Source: Acinetobacter sp.
Lineage (GTDB): Bacteria; Pseudomonadota; Gammaproteobacteria; Pseudomonadales; Moraxellaceae
Assembly (NCBI GenBank): GCA_031277915.1
Contig: JAITLL010000034.1
Coordinates: 1 to 64,000 of the forward strand
Length of the DNA stretch: 64,000 bases
Direction: 5' to 3'
The notes under the pieces were generated by a model that saw nothing but the letters and a program-made list of their open reading frames with translations, did no database searches and was not told the origin of the DNA. Made by a program: the position numbers and the translations under genes. Of the stretch, positions 42,186 to 52,050 are shown one piece after another. How positions within the stretch are numbered: the stretch's first letter is position 1; each line of letters begins with the position of its first letter.

Positions 42186-43679
42186 CTAGGCTTCAGATAA
42201 AGTTGCTTTGTGTTCGTCCTCGTCATCATCGTCTGCCGAATCCATTCCCAATTCTTTTAACTTGCGAGTAAGAGTATTGCGTCCCCAGCCTAATAATTCG
42301 GCTGCATGACGTTTACGTCCGCGAGTTTGCTGTAGGGCAGCATTAATTAATGTGCGCTCAAACATTGGTGTCGCAATATCCAAAATCTTCATTTCACCAT
42401 TCTTAAGCTTTTGAATCGCCCATTGATTTAATAGTTCATCCCAATGATGTAAAGAAATACGCTCAAAAGATGGTGCAGGTTGGTTAGTTTCACTGTTTTT
42501 TTGGAGTGGAATTTGTTTTAGCTCAGAAGGTAAATCTTCTGGATAAACTTCACGGCCAGTAATCATGACAGTTAACCAGCGACAGGTATTTTCAAGCTGA
42601 CGCACATTCCCCGGCCATGGTAGTTGTTGCATATAGTCTGTTGTTTCAGTACGTAAAATCTTTGGACTTACACCTAACTCTTTACCGGCACGAGCCAAGA
42701 AGTGTTGGGCCAACATTGGTATATCTTCGCTACGATGCGCAAGCTTAGGGATATGAATACGAATCACATTTAAGCGATGATATAAGTCTTCACGGAAGCG
42801 GCCTTCATTTACCAATTTTTCTAGATCTTGATGTGTTGCTGCCACAATTCTGACATCTACTTTAACTGGTATATGCCCACCAACTCGATAAAATTCACCA
42901 TCTGCGAGTACACGAAGTAAGCGAGTTTGGGTTTCAAAGGGCATATCACCAATTTCATCTAGAAAAAGTGTTCCACCATTAGCTTGTTCAAAGCGGCCTT
43001 GATGTTGAGTATTGGCGCCTGTAAACGCGCCTTTTTCATGACCAAATAATTCTGTTTCGATTAAATCTTTAGGAATTGCTGCCATGTTTAGAGCAATAAA
43101 GGGTTTAACACGGCGTGGTGAGTGCTTATGTAAAGCATGTGCAACTAACTCTTTCCCTGTTCCTGACTCACCATTAATTAAGACTGTAATATGTGACTGT
43201 GATAAACGGCCAATTGCTCGGAAAACCTCTTGCATAGCAGGCGATTCACCAATTATTTCTGTTGATTGCAGTGGGGAAGCGGTTTTTGTAGCTTCTTGCT
43301 GCTGCAATTTATTAATATGCAAAATAGCTCGATTGACTAAAGCTAAAGCTTCATCAATATCAAATGGCTTTGGTAAATACTCAAATGCACCAGTTTGGTA
43401 GCTTGAAACAGCAGACTCCAAGTCAGAATGTGCTGTCATAATAATGACAGGTAAATCGGGGTGAGAGTTTTTTACTTTAGATAAGAAAGTTAACCCATCA
43501 ATACCTGGCATACGAATGTCCGTTAAAATGACATCAGGCGCATCATGGTGTAAACGTTCGAGTGCTGTTTGAGCTTCTTCAAAATTGGTGACATCAAACC
43601 CTTCTTCTTTAAAGGTCTTTTCAAGCACCCATCGCATGGCGCGATCGTCATCAATAACCCATATTTTATTTCGCGACAC
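42186..43679 (-). CDS. ntrC: Nitrogen regulation response regulator NtrC
   Basis: 497 residues from a GTG with GGGAG 7 bases upstream. The frame is open 21 codons further but the receiver domain starts here (WVIDDDRAMRWVLEKTF, phosphoacceptor in VILTDIRMPGIDG). The central sigma-54 AAA+ domain has GESGTGKELVAHALH and GAFTGA (EKGAFTGANTQ). The C-terminal Fis-type helix-turn-helix is AAELLGWGRNTLTRKLKELGM. It activates sigma-54 promoters such as the one proposed for nirB. Its start overlaps the ntrB end by 14 bases. Confidence 0.95.
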   Translation of the reverse strand: MSRNKIWVIDDDRAMRWVLEKTFKEEGFDVTNFEEAQTALERLHHDAPDVILTDIRMPGIDGLTFLSKVKNSHPDLPVIIMTAHSDLESAVSSYQTGAFEYLPKPFDIDEALALVNRAILHINKLQQQEATKTASPLQSTEIIGESPAMQEVFRAIGRLSQSHITVLINGESGTGKELVAHALHKHSPRRVKPFIALNMAAIPKDLIETELFGHEKGAFTGANTQHQGRFEQANGGTLFLDEIGDMPFETQTRLLRVLADGEFYRVGGHIPVKVDVRIVAATHQDLEKLVNEGRFREDLYHRLNVIRIHIPKLAHRSEDIPMLAQHFLARAGKELGVSPKILRTETTDYMQQLPWPGNVRQLENTCRWLTVMITGREVYPEDLPSELKQIPLQKNSETNQPAPSFERISLHHWDELLNQWAIQKLKNGEMKILDIATPMFERTLINAALQQTRGRKRHAAELLGWGRNTLTRKLKELGMDSADDDDEDEHKATLSEA

Positions 43680-44775
43680 GGTCTGACTCCCAAGGTAAAT
43701 ATAAGCTAAACATTGTTTTTCCAGGAACTGATTGGCATTCAATCATTCCGTTATGTTGATGCATAATGTTCTGTGCAATACTCAGGCCAAGCCCTGTACC
43801 TTTTGCTCGTCCTGTAACCAAAGGATAAAACACAGACTCTAAAATGCTTTCTGGAATACCCGGTCCATTGTCTTCAATATCGACTCGTACAGCTGAGCGA
43901 TTGAGTACACCATTAATTGTGACAAGACGTTGGATTCGGGTACGTAAAATTAATTCTGGCTCTTGATCTGTAAAAAATGATTTATTCTCTGTAATCGCTT
44001 GAATTGCATTGACACTAATATTCAGCATGACTTGGATGAGCTGATCTCGATCAGCTTTTACATCAGGTAAGGACAAATCATAGTCACGCGTGATTTTGAT
44101 TTTTTTCTTAGTTTGATTTGCGATTAAAGAACGTACACGTTCTAAAGGCTCATGTACATTTACATTCTCATAGCTCGGCAATTGTCTTGAACCCAACATA
44201 GTGTCAGCTAAATTGGTGAGACGATCTACCTCGTTAATGATGATATCTGTAAATTCTGCATAACTTTCATCATTTAAACTTCGAGCAAGTAGTTGGGTTG
44301 CCCCTCGTATACCCGCAAGTGGATTTTTAATTTCATGGGCAACTCCTCGAACTAACTGTCTAGCCACTTGATGCTGTTGAATTAAGTTTTCTTCTTTAGA
44401 AATTTTCAACATACGATCAATTGGATTGAGTTCAATAAGTAGAAGTGGATGATAACTTTTACCTGCATTTAATTGAGAAACCGTATAATCAACATGTAGA
44501 TCTTTAAAGTTCACATTAATAACAGCCTCACGGCGTGTATAAGGCTGTCCTGTTTTTAAGGTATTAAGTAAAGCTTCCTGTGTATTAAAAGTATCATCAG
44601 GCGCATGAAGTAAATTAAAAACTGGTTGTCCGGATGCCCGAAGCAAACTAATGTCAAAAAGTGCTTCACAAGCTGAATTCAAATAAAAGATATTAAAGTT
44701 ACTATCGATTAATAAAATCGCAGTAGTTAAATTGTCTACCAATAGGCGATAGTCGATAGGTGTATGTTGATCCAT
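43666..44775 (-). CDS. ntrB: Nitrogen regulation sensor kinase NtrB
   Basis: 369 residues, cytoplasmic. An N-terminal PAS domain (about 8-120) is followed by the H-box RGVAHEIKNPLAGIRGATQLLAR and the ATPase motifs VMLNISVNAIQAI, VDIEDNGPGIPE and GRAKGTGLGLSIAQNI. It phosphorylates NtrC under nitrogen limitation, controlled by PII. No glnA is adjacent. NtrC-like sites lie upstream, implying autoregulation. Confidence 0.95.
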   Translation of the reverse strand: MDQHTPIDYRLLVDNLTTAILLIDSNFNIFYLNSACEALFDISLLRASGQPVFNLLHAPDDTFNTQEALLNTLKTGQPYTRREAVINVNFKDLHVDYTVSQLNAGKSYHPLLLIELNPIDRMLKISKEENLIQQHQVARQLVRGVAHEIKNPLAGIRGATQLLARSLNDESYAEFTDIIINEVDRLTNLADTMLGSRQLPSYENVNVHEPLERVRSLIANQTKKKIKITRDYDLSLPDVKADRDQLIQVMLNISVNAIQAITENKSFFTDQEPELILRTRIQRLVTINGVLNRSAVRVDIEDNGPGIPESILESVFYPLVTGRAKGTGLGLSIAQNIMHQHNGMIECQSVPGKTMFSLYLPWESDRVAK

Positions 44776-44978
44776 TAGTGAATCGTTCCTGTCTTAAAAT
44801 AGCGCAATGGCATCTTCATTGGTTAGCGGTTTTCACCGTTATAGGACATGAGTGATGCAAAATATACGCCAACTTTGTTTATGGATTATTTTAAGGTTTT
44901 AAGCGTATTTAAAGCACTCTAAAATCGTTCTTTATATCTTTTGATCAAAAAACAGCAGCTTATTTACTTATAATATCA

Positions 44979-45036
44979 TGATCCAACTTGGTGCAATATT
45001 GAGTTTTTGTGCAAATATTGGTTGTATTTTGGTGCA
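44979..45036. promoter_or_regulatory. NtrC-like sites upstream of ntrB
   Basis: TGATCCAACTTGGTGCA (44979-44995) matches the nirB-upstream element at 15 of 17 positions. TTTGTGCA (45006-45013) and TTGGTGCA (45029-45036) follow. The region is about 340 bases between ntrB (minus) and rimO (plus); otherwise I see no structure in it. Confidence 0.5.
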
Positions 45037-45117
45037 TTACACAAAGAGTGGGGTTTCCACCTATGCTTGAGGCAAGAAAAGACATACAATACGCGCATTC
45101 AAGTGGAGCGCAGATTC

Positions 45118-46461
45118 ATGAAGACCCCCAAAGTCGGTTTTGTTTCTTTAGGTTGTCCTAAGGCATTGGTAGATTCTGAACGAATTTTAACTCAGTTAAA
45201 GACTGAAGGTTATCAAGTTGCATCAGATTATGATGGTGCTGATTTAGTTGTTGTTAATACCTGTGGTTTTATTGAATCTGCAGTACAAGAATCGTTAGAT
45301 GCAATTGGCGAAGCCATGAGTGAAAATGGCCGAGTGATTGTTACGGGTTGCTTAGGTAAAGACGAAGATAAAATTCGTCAAATGCACCCAAATGTTTTAA
45401 AAGTCACTGGTGCAGCAGCTTATCAGGACGTTATGGAAGCTGTGCATGAATATGTACCAGCACCGCCTAAACATAATCCGTTTATTGATCTTGTTCCTGA
45501 GCAAGGTATCCGTTTAACACCTAAACATTATGCTTATTTAAAAATATCTGAAGGCTGTAACCATCGTTGTACTTTCTGTATTATCCCAAGTATGCGCGGT
45601 GATTTAGTATCGCGTCCAGTGGGTAGTGTATTAGAAGAAGCGGCTGCGTTAAAACGTGCAGGCGTGAAAGAAATCTTAGTCATTTCCCAAGATACTTCAG
45701 CTTATGGTGTAGATACTAAATATAAGTTGGATTTTTGGAACGGACAGCCAGTAAAAACCAAATTTTTTGACATGTGTGAAGCACTTGGACAACTTGGTAT
45801 CTGGGTTCGCTTACATTATGTATATCCATATCCACATGTTGATGCAGTGATCGATTTGATGGCTCAAGGTAAAATCTTGCCATATCTCGATATTCCATTC
45901 CAACATGCTAGCCCACGCGTTCTTAAGTTAATGAAACGTCCGGCGCATAGTGAAAATACATTAGAAAAAATCAAATTATGGCGTGAAAAATGCCCGGATC
46001 TTGTGATCCGTTCTACTTTTGTGGTTGGTTTTCCAGGCGAAACTGAAGAAGATTTCCAGATTTTGTTAGATTGGTTGGTTGAAGCTCAACTTGATCGTGT
46101 AGGTTGCTTTACCTATTCACCAGTAGAAGGCGCTACGGCAAATGATTTACCCGATCATGTGCCAGAAGAAATTAAGCAAGAGCGTTACGAGCGCTTTATG
46201 CAAGTGCAGCAGCAAATATCTGCTGCTAAATTACAAAAACGTATTGGTCAAACGATGACTGTATTAGTCGATGGTTTGGAAGATGAATATCCTGTTGCTG
46301 TTGCACGTTCTTATGCCGATGCTCCGGAAATTGACGGTAATGTCTTTGTAGAGGATATCGATAAGAGCACGATTCAACCAGGCGATATGTTGGAAGTCGA
46401 AATTACCGATGCGGATGAATACGACTTATTTGCAAAGTTAATTAAAATTAAATCGGTCTAA
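45118..46461 (+). CDS. rimO: Ribosomal protein S12 methylthiotransferase
   Basis: 447 residues from the ATG with GGAG 9 bases upstream; a longer frame from 45007 is rejected. The UPF0004 domain ([16 protein letters not shown]) is followed by the radical-SAM core with [17 protein letters not shown] and a TRAM domain at the end. It methylthiolates Asp89 of S12. Confidence 0.96.
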   Translation: MKTPKVGFVSLGCPKALVDSERILTQLKTEGYQVASDYDGADLVVVNTCGFIESAVQESLDAIGEAMSENGRVIVTGCLGKDEDKIRQMHPNVLKVTGAAAYQDVMEAVHEYVPAPPKHNPFIDLVPEQGIRLTPKHYAYLKISEGCNHRCTFCIIPSMRGDLVSRPVGSVLEEAAALKRAGVKEILVISQDTSAYGVDTKYKLDFWNGQPVKTKFFDMCEALGQLGIWVRLHYVYPYPHVDAVIDLMAQGKILPYLDIPFQHASPRVLKLMKRPAHSENTLEKIKLWREKCPDLVIRSTFVVGFPGETEEDFQILLDWLVEAQLDRVGCFTYSPVEGATANDLPDHVPEEIKQERYERFMQVQQQISAAKLQKRIGQTMTVLVDGLEDEYPVAVARSYADAPEIDGNVFVEDIDKSTIQPGDMLEVEITDADEYDLFAKLIKIKSV

Positions 46462-46512
46462 TCGAATCACGATTCAAAAAGCATTCAGTTTAAGAGGTTT
46501 TGGAGCAAAATC

Positions 46513-47241
46513 ATGGCGGAAACAATCAGCCCCCGTTATTCACGAATTTTATTAAAATTATCTGGTGAAGCTTTATCGGGTAATAAAGATATGGGTATTG
46601 ATGCTCAAGTTTTAGATCAAATGTCGCTGTCAATTGCACATTTGGTTGGCTTGGGTGTGCAAGTAGGTATCGTTGTGGGTGGTGGTAACTTATATCGTGG
46701 TAGCCAGTTACAAAAAGATGGCTTGGTTGGCCGTGTAACAGGTGACCAGATGGGTATGCTTGCAACTGTCATGAATGGCTTGGCAATGCGTGATGCATTG
46801 GTGCGTCGTAACATTAGAACTCGTCTTATGTCTGCACTACCAATTGGTACTGTTGTAGAGTCATATTCAAGTCGTGATGCGATTCGCCATTTAAGCCAGG
46901 GTGAAGTGTGTGTGTTTGTTGCTGGAACAGGCAATCCATTCTTTACAACTGATACGGCAGCATGTTTACGTGGTATCGAAATTGAAGCAAATTTAATTTT
47001 GAAAGCAACCAAAGTAGATGGTGTTTATAATAAAGATCCAAGTAAATATGAAGATGCAGTGAAATACGATCATTTGACATTTGATCAGGTGTTAGATGAG
47101 AAGTTAGGTGTTATGGATTTAACGGCAATTTGTTTATGTCGTGACCATAATGTGCCATTACAAGTATTTGATATGAATAAATCTGGTGCGCTATTGTCAG
47201 TTGTAATGGGTGAAAAAGAGGGTACGCGCGTTACTAAATAA
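46513..47241 (+). CDS. pyrH: UMP kinase
   Basis: 242 residues. Amino-acid-kinase fold: [40 protein letters not shown]. Phosphorylates UMP. Heads the essential run pyrH-frr-uppS-cdsA-dxr-rseP-bamA. Confidence 0.97.
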   Translation: MAETISPRYSRILLKLSGEALSGNKDMGIDAQVLDQMSLSIAHLVGLGVQVGIVVGGGNLYRGSQLQKDGLVGRVTGDQMGMLATVMNGLAMRDALVRRNIRTRLMSALPIGTVVESYSSRDAIRHLSQGEVCVFVAGTGNPFFTTDTAACLRGIEIEANLILKATKVDGVYNKDPSKYEDAVKYDHLTFDQVLDEKLGVMDLTAICLCRDHNVPLQVFDMNKSGALLSVVMGEKEGTRVTK

Positions 47242-47324
47242 TGTACGTGCGCCGTAAAGCTCTTTATACTAGCTAAATTAAATTTGTTAAATACATCCTT
47301 GAAAAAATAAGTAAGGAAGATCAT

Positions 47325-47879
47325 ATGATTAACGATCTGAAAAAAGACAGCGAACAACGTATGTTGAAGACCCTTGATTCTTTGGAGCAAGGGTTTAATA
47401 AAGTTCGTACTGGTCGTGCACACCCATCAATTTTAAATGGGGTAATGGTTCCTTACTATGGTTCTGATGTGCCTTTAAACCAAGTAGCAAACGTTGGTGT
47501 TGAAGATTCACGCACACTTATTGTTCAACCATTTGAACGCACTATGGTTGCAGCAATTGATAAGGCAATTCGTGAAAGTGATCTTGGTTTAAATCCGATT
47601 ACTGCTGACTCAATTCGTGTACCTTTACCAGCTTTGACTGAAGAAACACGCCGTGATATGCAGAAAGTCGCACGTAGTGAAGCTGAAAATGCAAAAGTTG
47701 CGATTCGTAATATTCGTCGTGATGTATTAGGTGATATCAAAGCTTTATTAAAAGAGAAAGAAATTTCTGAAGATGATGAGCGTCGTGCAGGCGATGATAT
47801 CCAAAAAATCACTGATAAATATGTTGCAGAAGTAGATAAGCGTCTTGCAGCGAAAGAAGCAGAATTGATGAAGGTCTAA
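47325..47879 (+). CDS. frr: Ribosome recycling factor
   Basis: 184 residues, normal length. Coiled helices and the [10 protein letters not shown] motif and C-terminal [16 protein letters not shown]. Splits the post-termination ribosome with EF-G. AAGGA precedes the ATG. Confidence 0.97.
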   Translation: MINDLKKDSEQRMLKTLDSLEQGFNKVRTGRAHPSILNGVMVPYYGSDVPLNQVANVGVEDSRTLIVQPFERTMVAAIDKAIRESDLGLNPITADSIRVPLPALTEETRRDMQKVARSEAENAKVAIRNIRRDVLGDIKALLKEKEISEDDERRAGDDIQKITDKYVAEVDKRLAAKEAELMKV

Positions 47880-47883
47880 TTTT

Positions 47884-48636
47884 ATGACCGAAACAGAAGA
47901 GTATCATCTTCCTCAGCATGTTGCCATCATTATGGATGGCAACAATCGCTTTGCAAAGAAAAATCAAATGCAAAAAGGTGATGGACATCGAGAGGGTAAA
48001 AATATTCTAGACCCTATCGTTGAGCATTGTATACAAACTAGCGTCCGTGCTTTAACTGTTTTTGCATTTTCGAGTGAAAATTGGAATCGACCACAATATG
48101 AAGTCGATCTGCTTATGAAACTTCTTGAAGAAACAATTCATGAGCAAATACCTCGCATGAAGAAGTTCAATATCGCTTTGCGTTTTATAGGGGATCGTTC
48201 TAGATTACCTTCACATTTAGTTGCCTTAATGGAAGATGCAGAGCAACAAACAGTACATCATGATGCCATGACATTAACTATTGCGATTAGCTATGGTGGT
48301 ATGTGGGATATTGCAAATGCAGCTAAACAGGTTGCGCAAGCAGTTTCACATGGTGAAATTGACGCTGATCAAATAAATGTTGATTTGTTCGAAAAATATG
48401 TCAGTCTAAACGATCTACCAGCTGTGGACTTGTTGATCCGTACAGGTGGAGATTTCCGTATATCTAACTTCTTGTTATGGCAAGCTGCTTATGCGGAACT
48501 GTATTTTACGGATACTTTGTGGCCGGAATTTACAGTCGAAGAATTCGATCATGCTTTGAATGTTTTTTCAGGGCGTGAACGTCGTTTCGGTAAAACATCT
48601 GAACAAATTCAGCAAGAGAAAATCGAGAAATTATAA
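47884..48636 (+). CDS. uppS: Undecaprenyl diphosphate synthase
   Basis: 250 residues, cis-prenyltransferase for the peptidoglycan carrier lipid. The catalytic motif reads IIMDGNNRFAKK; most UppS have MDGNGRWAKK, so the Gly and Trp are replaced. The catalytic Asp and the RTGGDFRISNF and GRERRFG motifs are intact. The stop overlaps cdsA. Confidence 0.95.
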   Translation: MTETEEYHLPQHVAIIMDGNNRFAKKNQMQKGDGHREGKNILDPIVEHCIQTSVRALTVFAFSSENWNRPQYEVDLLMKLLEETIHEQIPRMKKFNIALRFIGDRSRLPSHLVALMEDAEQQTVHHDAMTLTIAISYGGMWDIANAAKQVAQAVSHGEIDADQINVDLFEKYVSLNDLPAVDLLIRTGGDFRISNFLLWQAAYAELYFTDTLWPEFTVEEFDHALNVFSGRERRFGKTSEQIQQEKIEKL

Positions 48637-49460
48637 TGTTAGAGCGGATTGTTACCGCATTGGTACTTGTTGCAGTTGTTTTAGGCTGTATGTTTGCTAC
48701 GCAATCACATTATCCAATGTTGGTACTTATGATTGTTGCAGCAGGGGTTGCAGGTTATGAGTGGTATAAGTTAATGCCTCACGAAGCCGGTGCTGTAGTA
48801 AAGCCTAAAGCATGGTGTTACGGTCTACTAGTTGCCTTTGTTTCTGGTGTTGCCTTATTTTTCCATGATATTGCTTTGCTGTTATGGTCTGCTTCAATTT
48901 TAACTTGGCTCGTTAGTGTTTATTGGGTTAAGTCTTTTCCTGAATTTGATGGATGGTATAACGCCACCCTATATGTCATTGGTTTAATTCTTATCTGTGC
49001 GGCAGTAACTGCAATCTTTGTAGTATGGCAAAGTTCACCATGGTGGTTGATGTATTTGTTCTTGCTTGTATGGGGTGCAGATAGTGGAGCTTACTTTGTT
49101 GGTCGTAAATTCGGTAAAAGGAAACTAGCGCCTACAGTAAGCCCTAATAAATCAGTAGAGGGTTTATATGGCGGTATTCTCACAACGGTTATTGTAATGC
49201 TTGTTGTGCAATATCAATATTTAAACCTCACTTGGGTTCAACAACTTTTATTCCTGATCTTATCTTTAATTACAGTGTTTGGTTCAGTATTGGGTGATTT
49301 ATTTGAATCAATGATCAAACGCCGCGCTGGTATTAAAGATTCTGGCCGTGTATTGCCAGGTCATGGTGGTGTATTGGACCGTATTGATTCTTTACTCGCA
49401 GCAGCCCCGATTTTTGCAACGGGAATGTATATATTAAAGCTTATTGGTGTAGATTTATAG
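48636..49460 (+). CDS. cdsA: Phosphatidate cytidylyltransferase
   Basis: 274 residues, multi-spanning inner-membrane enzyme making CDP-diacylglycerol. The C-terminal signature SMIKRRAGIKDSGRVLPGHG and GGVLDRIDSL is present. Overlaps uppS by one base; dxr follows directly. Confidence 0.96.
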   Translation: MLERIVTALVLVAVVLGCMFATQSHYPMLVLMIVAAGVAGYEWYKLMPHEAGAVVKPKAWCYGLLVAFVSGVALFFHDIALLLWSASILTWLVSVYWVKSFPEFDGWYNATLYVIGLILICAAVTAIFVVWQSSPWWLMYLFLLVWGADSGAYFVGRKFGKRKLAPTVSPNKSVEGLYGGILTTVIVMLVVQYQYLNLTWVQQLLFLILSLITVFGSVLGDLFESMIKRRAGIKDSGRVLPGHGGVLDRIDSLLAAAPIFATGMYILKLIGVDL

Positions 49461-50657
49461 ATGACACAATCTGTTTGCATATTGGGTGTAACCGGTTCTA
49501 TTGGGCAAAGTACCTTAAAAATTTTAAGTCAACATCCAGATAAGTATTCAGTCTTTGCGATTTCGGCACATAGTCGAATTTCTGAGCTTGTTGAAATCTG
49601 CAAGCAGTTTCGACCCAAAGTTGTGGTTGTTCCTGAACTGAAGATAGCTGAATTAAAAACATTATTTGCGCAACAAAACATACAAGGCATTGATATTTTA
49701 GTTGGACAAGATGGTCTGATTGATATCGCATCTCATACAGATGTTGATATTGTGATGGCGGCAATTGTCGGAGCAGCAGGGTTGTTGCCAACTTTGGCAG
49801 CTGTTAAAGCAGGAAAGCGAGTATTACTGGCAAATAAAGAAGCACTGGTCATGTCTGGTGAGATCATGATGCAAGCTGCTCGCGATCATCAAGCTTTATT
49901 GTTACCTGTCGATTCAGAACATAATGCAATTTTCCAATCGTTACCTCCTAATTATTTACAAGTAGATAGAACTGGGCAACCTCAATTGGGTGTCTCAAGA
50001 ATATTGCTCACTGCATCAGGCGGTCCTTTTTTAAACCACTCTTTAGAGCAATTGAAACATGTAACGCCTCAACAAGCATGTAAACATCCAAACTGGTCAA
50101 TGGGGCAAAAAATTTCTGTCGACTCCGCAACATTGATGAATAAAGGATTGGAGTTGATCGAAGCTTGCCATTTGTTTTCAATATCTGAACATTTTGTTAC
50201 AGTTGTTGTTCACCCACAAAGTATTATTCATTCTATGGTGCAATATGTTGATGGTTCAACATTAGCACAAATGGGTAATCCTGATATGTGTACGCCAATT
50301 GCACATGCATTAGCATGGCCTGAGCGTTTACAAACAAGTGTTCCTGCTTTAGATTTGTTTGAGTATTCTCAACTTAATTTTCAAGCACCAGATACCCAAA
50401 AATTTCCTGCACTCGATTTAGCAAGACAAGCGATGCGTGCAGGAGGTTTGGCTCCAACCATTTTGAATGCAGCGAATGAGATTGCTGTCGAAGCATTCTT
50501 AAAGGAAAGGATTGGATTTACAAATATTCCACAAGTGGTAGAGCATACTTTGCAAGAATTGGAGAATGCGGGTGCTGAGAGTATTGAGTGCATTTTAGAT
50601 AAAGATAAAGTGGCTCGATCTGTAGCTCAGCAATATATTTCAAGTATTGGAGGCTGA
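49461..50657 (+). CDS. dxr: 1-deoxy-D-xylulose 5-phosphate reductoisomerase
   Basis: 398 residues. NADPH motif ILGVTGSIGQSTLKIL, the LLANKEALVMSGE region, the DSEHNAIFQ metal site and MNKGLELIEA. MEP pathway, feeding ispF and uppS. The stop lies just before the rseP ATG. Confidence 0.97.
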   Translation: MTQSVCILGVTGSIGQSTLKILSQHPDKYSVFAISAHSRISELVEICKQFRPKVVVVPELKIAELKTLFAQQNIQGIDILVGQDGLIDIASHTDVDIVMAAIVGAAGLLPTLAAVKAGKRVLLANKEALVMSGEIMMQAARDHQALLLPVDSEHNAIFQSLPPNYLQVDRTGQPQLGVSRILLTASGGPFLNHSLEQLKHVTPQQACKHPNWSMGQKISVDSATLMNKGLELIEACHLFSISEHFVTVVVHPQSIIHSMVQYVDGSTLAQMGNPDMCTPIAHALAWPERLQTSVPALDLFEYSQLNFQAPDTQKFPALDLARQAMRAGGLAPTILNAANEIAVEAFLKERIGFTNIPQVVEHTLQELENAGAESIECILDKDKVARSVAQQYISSIGG

Positions 50658-50658
50658 A

Positions 50659-52014
50659 ATGAATGCACTTTTTATGATTGCAGCGGCAGCTCTTTTACTT
50701 GGACCTTTAATTGCAATCCATGAGTTTGGGCATTACTGGGTAGCACGTAAATTAGGTGTTAAAGTTTTAGTCTATTCGATAGGTTTTGGACCAACTTTAC
50801 TGAAATGGACTTCTAAAAAGTCTGGCATTAAATATCAACTTTCTGCCTTACCTTTAGGTGGGTACGTTAAAATGTTAGACGAGCGTGAAGGTAATGTAGC
50901 AGAACAAGATCTGCCATATGCTTTTAACCGTCAAAAACCTTGGAAACGTATAGCTATTGTTGCTGCAGGACCATTAATTAACTTAATTTTTGCGGTACTT
51001 CTTTTTTGGATTTTGTTCTTACCTGCACAAGAGCAGTTAAATACTAAAATTGGCAAAATTATTCCAAACTCTCCAGCTGCAGCTGCCCAGTTACATGTAG
51101 GTGATAAAATTATTGCTGTTGATGGGAAAGAGACAGCGACTTGGGAAAAGCTAAATTTTGCTTTAATTGATCGTGTGGGTGAGACAGGTACTGTAAATGT
51201 CGATATAGATCGTGCTGGCACAGAGAAAAATTTTGTATTACCTATAAAAGATTTCTTAAAAAACCAAAATGAATCTGCACTTGATATATTGGGCTTTTTA
51301 CCTTATCGCCCTGTAATTCCTGCTGTTGTAACAGATTTAACTGCAGATGGTGCAGCGATTCGTCAAGGAATGAAAGTGGGTGATCGCATTGTTAAGATTG
51401 ATGGTCAACCTATGAAAGATTGGTTCGACGTCGTTGAGGTTGTTCAACACTCTCCAGAAAAGTTACTTAATATTGATGTATTGCGTCATGAACAATTAGT
51501 ACATTTACAAGTAATGCCACAAGGAAAACGCGATAATATGGGGCAAGTAAATGGTGTCCTTGGTGTAAAAAGTGGTGCTGGAAAAATTACAATTCCTGAC
51601 GAATATAAGCAAACAATTCAATATACTCCAATACAAGCTTTTGAAATGGCGCTGGATAAAACTGGCCAGATCTCTAGCATGATTTTGAATTCAATAGTGA
51701 AAATGGTAAAAGGACTAATTGGATTGGAAAATCTTTCCGGGCCTATCACTATTGCAAAAGTAGCTGGACAAAGTGCAGAAATGGGATGGGAAACTTTTGT
51801 CTCTTTCATGGCATTAATGAGTGTAAGTCTTGGAATTTTAAACTTATTACCGATTCCAATGTTAGATGGTGGCCATCTAGTGTATTACATCATTGAAGCT
51901 ATTCGGGGAAAACCTGTTTCTGAACAAATACAAATGTTTGGTCTAAAAATTGGTATGGTACTGCTCGGTAGTATGATGCTTTTAGCTTTATTTAATGACT
52001 TTATGCGTTTGTAA
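50659..52014 (+). CDS. rseP: Site-2 intramembrane metalloprotease RseP
   Basis: 451 residues from the ATG with GGAGG 5 bases upstream. Zinc motif HEFGH near residue 22, two PDZ domains (about 115-205 and 210-290) and the C-terminal NLLPIPMLDGGH with the third zinc ligand. In the envelope gene run before bamA. An RseA-type substrate is not in the window. Confidence 0.96.
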   Translation: MNALFMIAAAALLLGPLIAIHEFGHYWVARKLGVKVLVYSIGFGPTLLKWTSKKSGIKYQLSALPLGGYVKMLDEREGNVAEQDLPYAFNRQKPWKRIAIVAAGPLINLIFAVLLFWILFLPAQEQLNTKIGKIIPNSPAAAAQLHVGDKIIAVDGKETATWEKLNFALIDRVGETGTVNVDIDRAGTEKNFVLPIKDFLKNQNESALDILGFLPYRPVIPAVVTDLTADGAAIRQGMKVGDRIVKIDGQPMKDWFDVVEVVQHSPEKLLNIDVLRHEQLVHLQVMPQGKRDNMGQVNGVLGVKSGAGKITIPDEYKQTIQYTPIQAFEMALDKTGQISSMILNSIVKMVKGLIGLENLSGPITIAKVAGQSAEMGWETFVSFMALMSVSLGILNLLPIPMLDGGHLVYYIIEAIRGKPVSEQIQMFGLKIGMVLLGSMMLLALFNDFMRL

Positions 52015-52050
52015 ACGTATATGGATTTATAACTTACTGGAAAAACTGGC

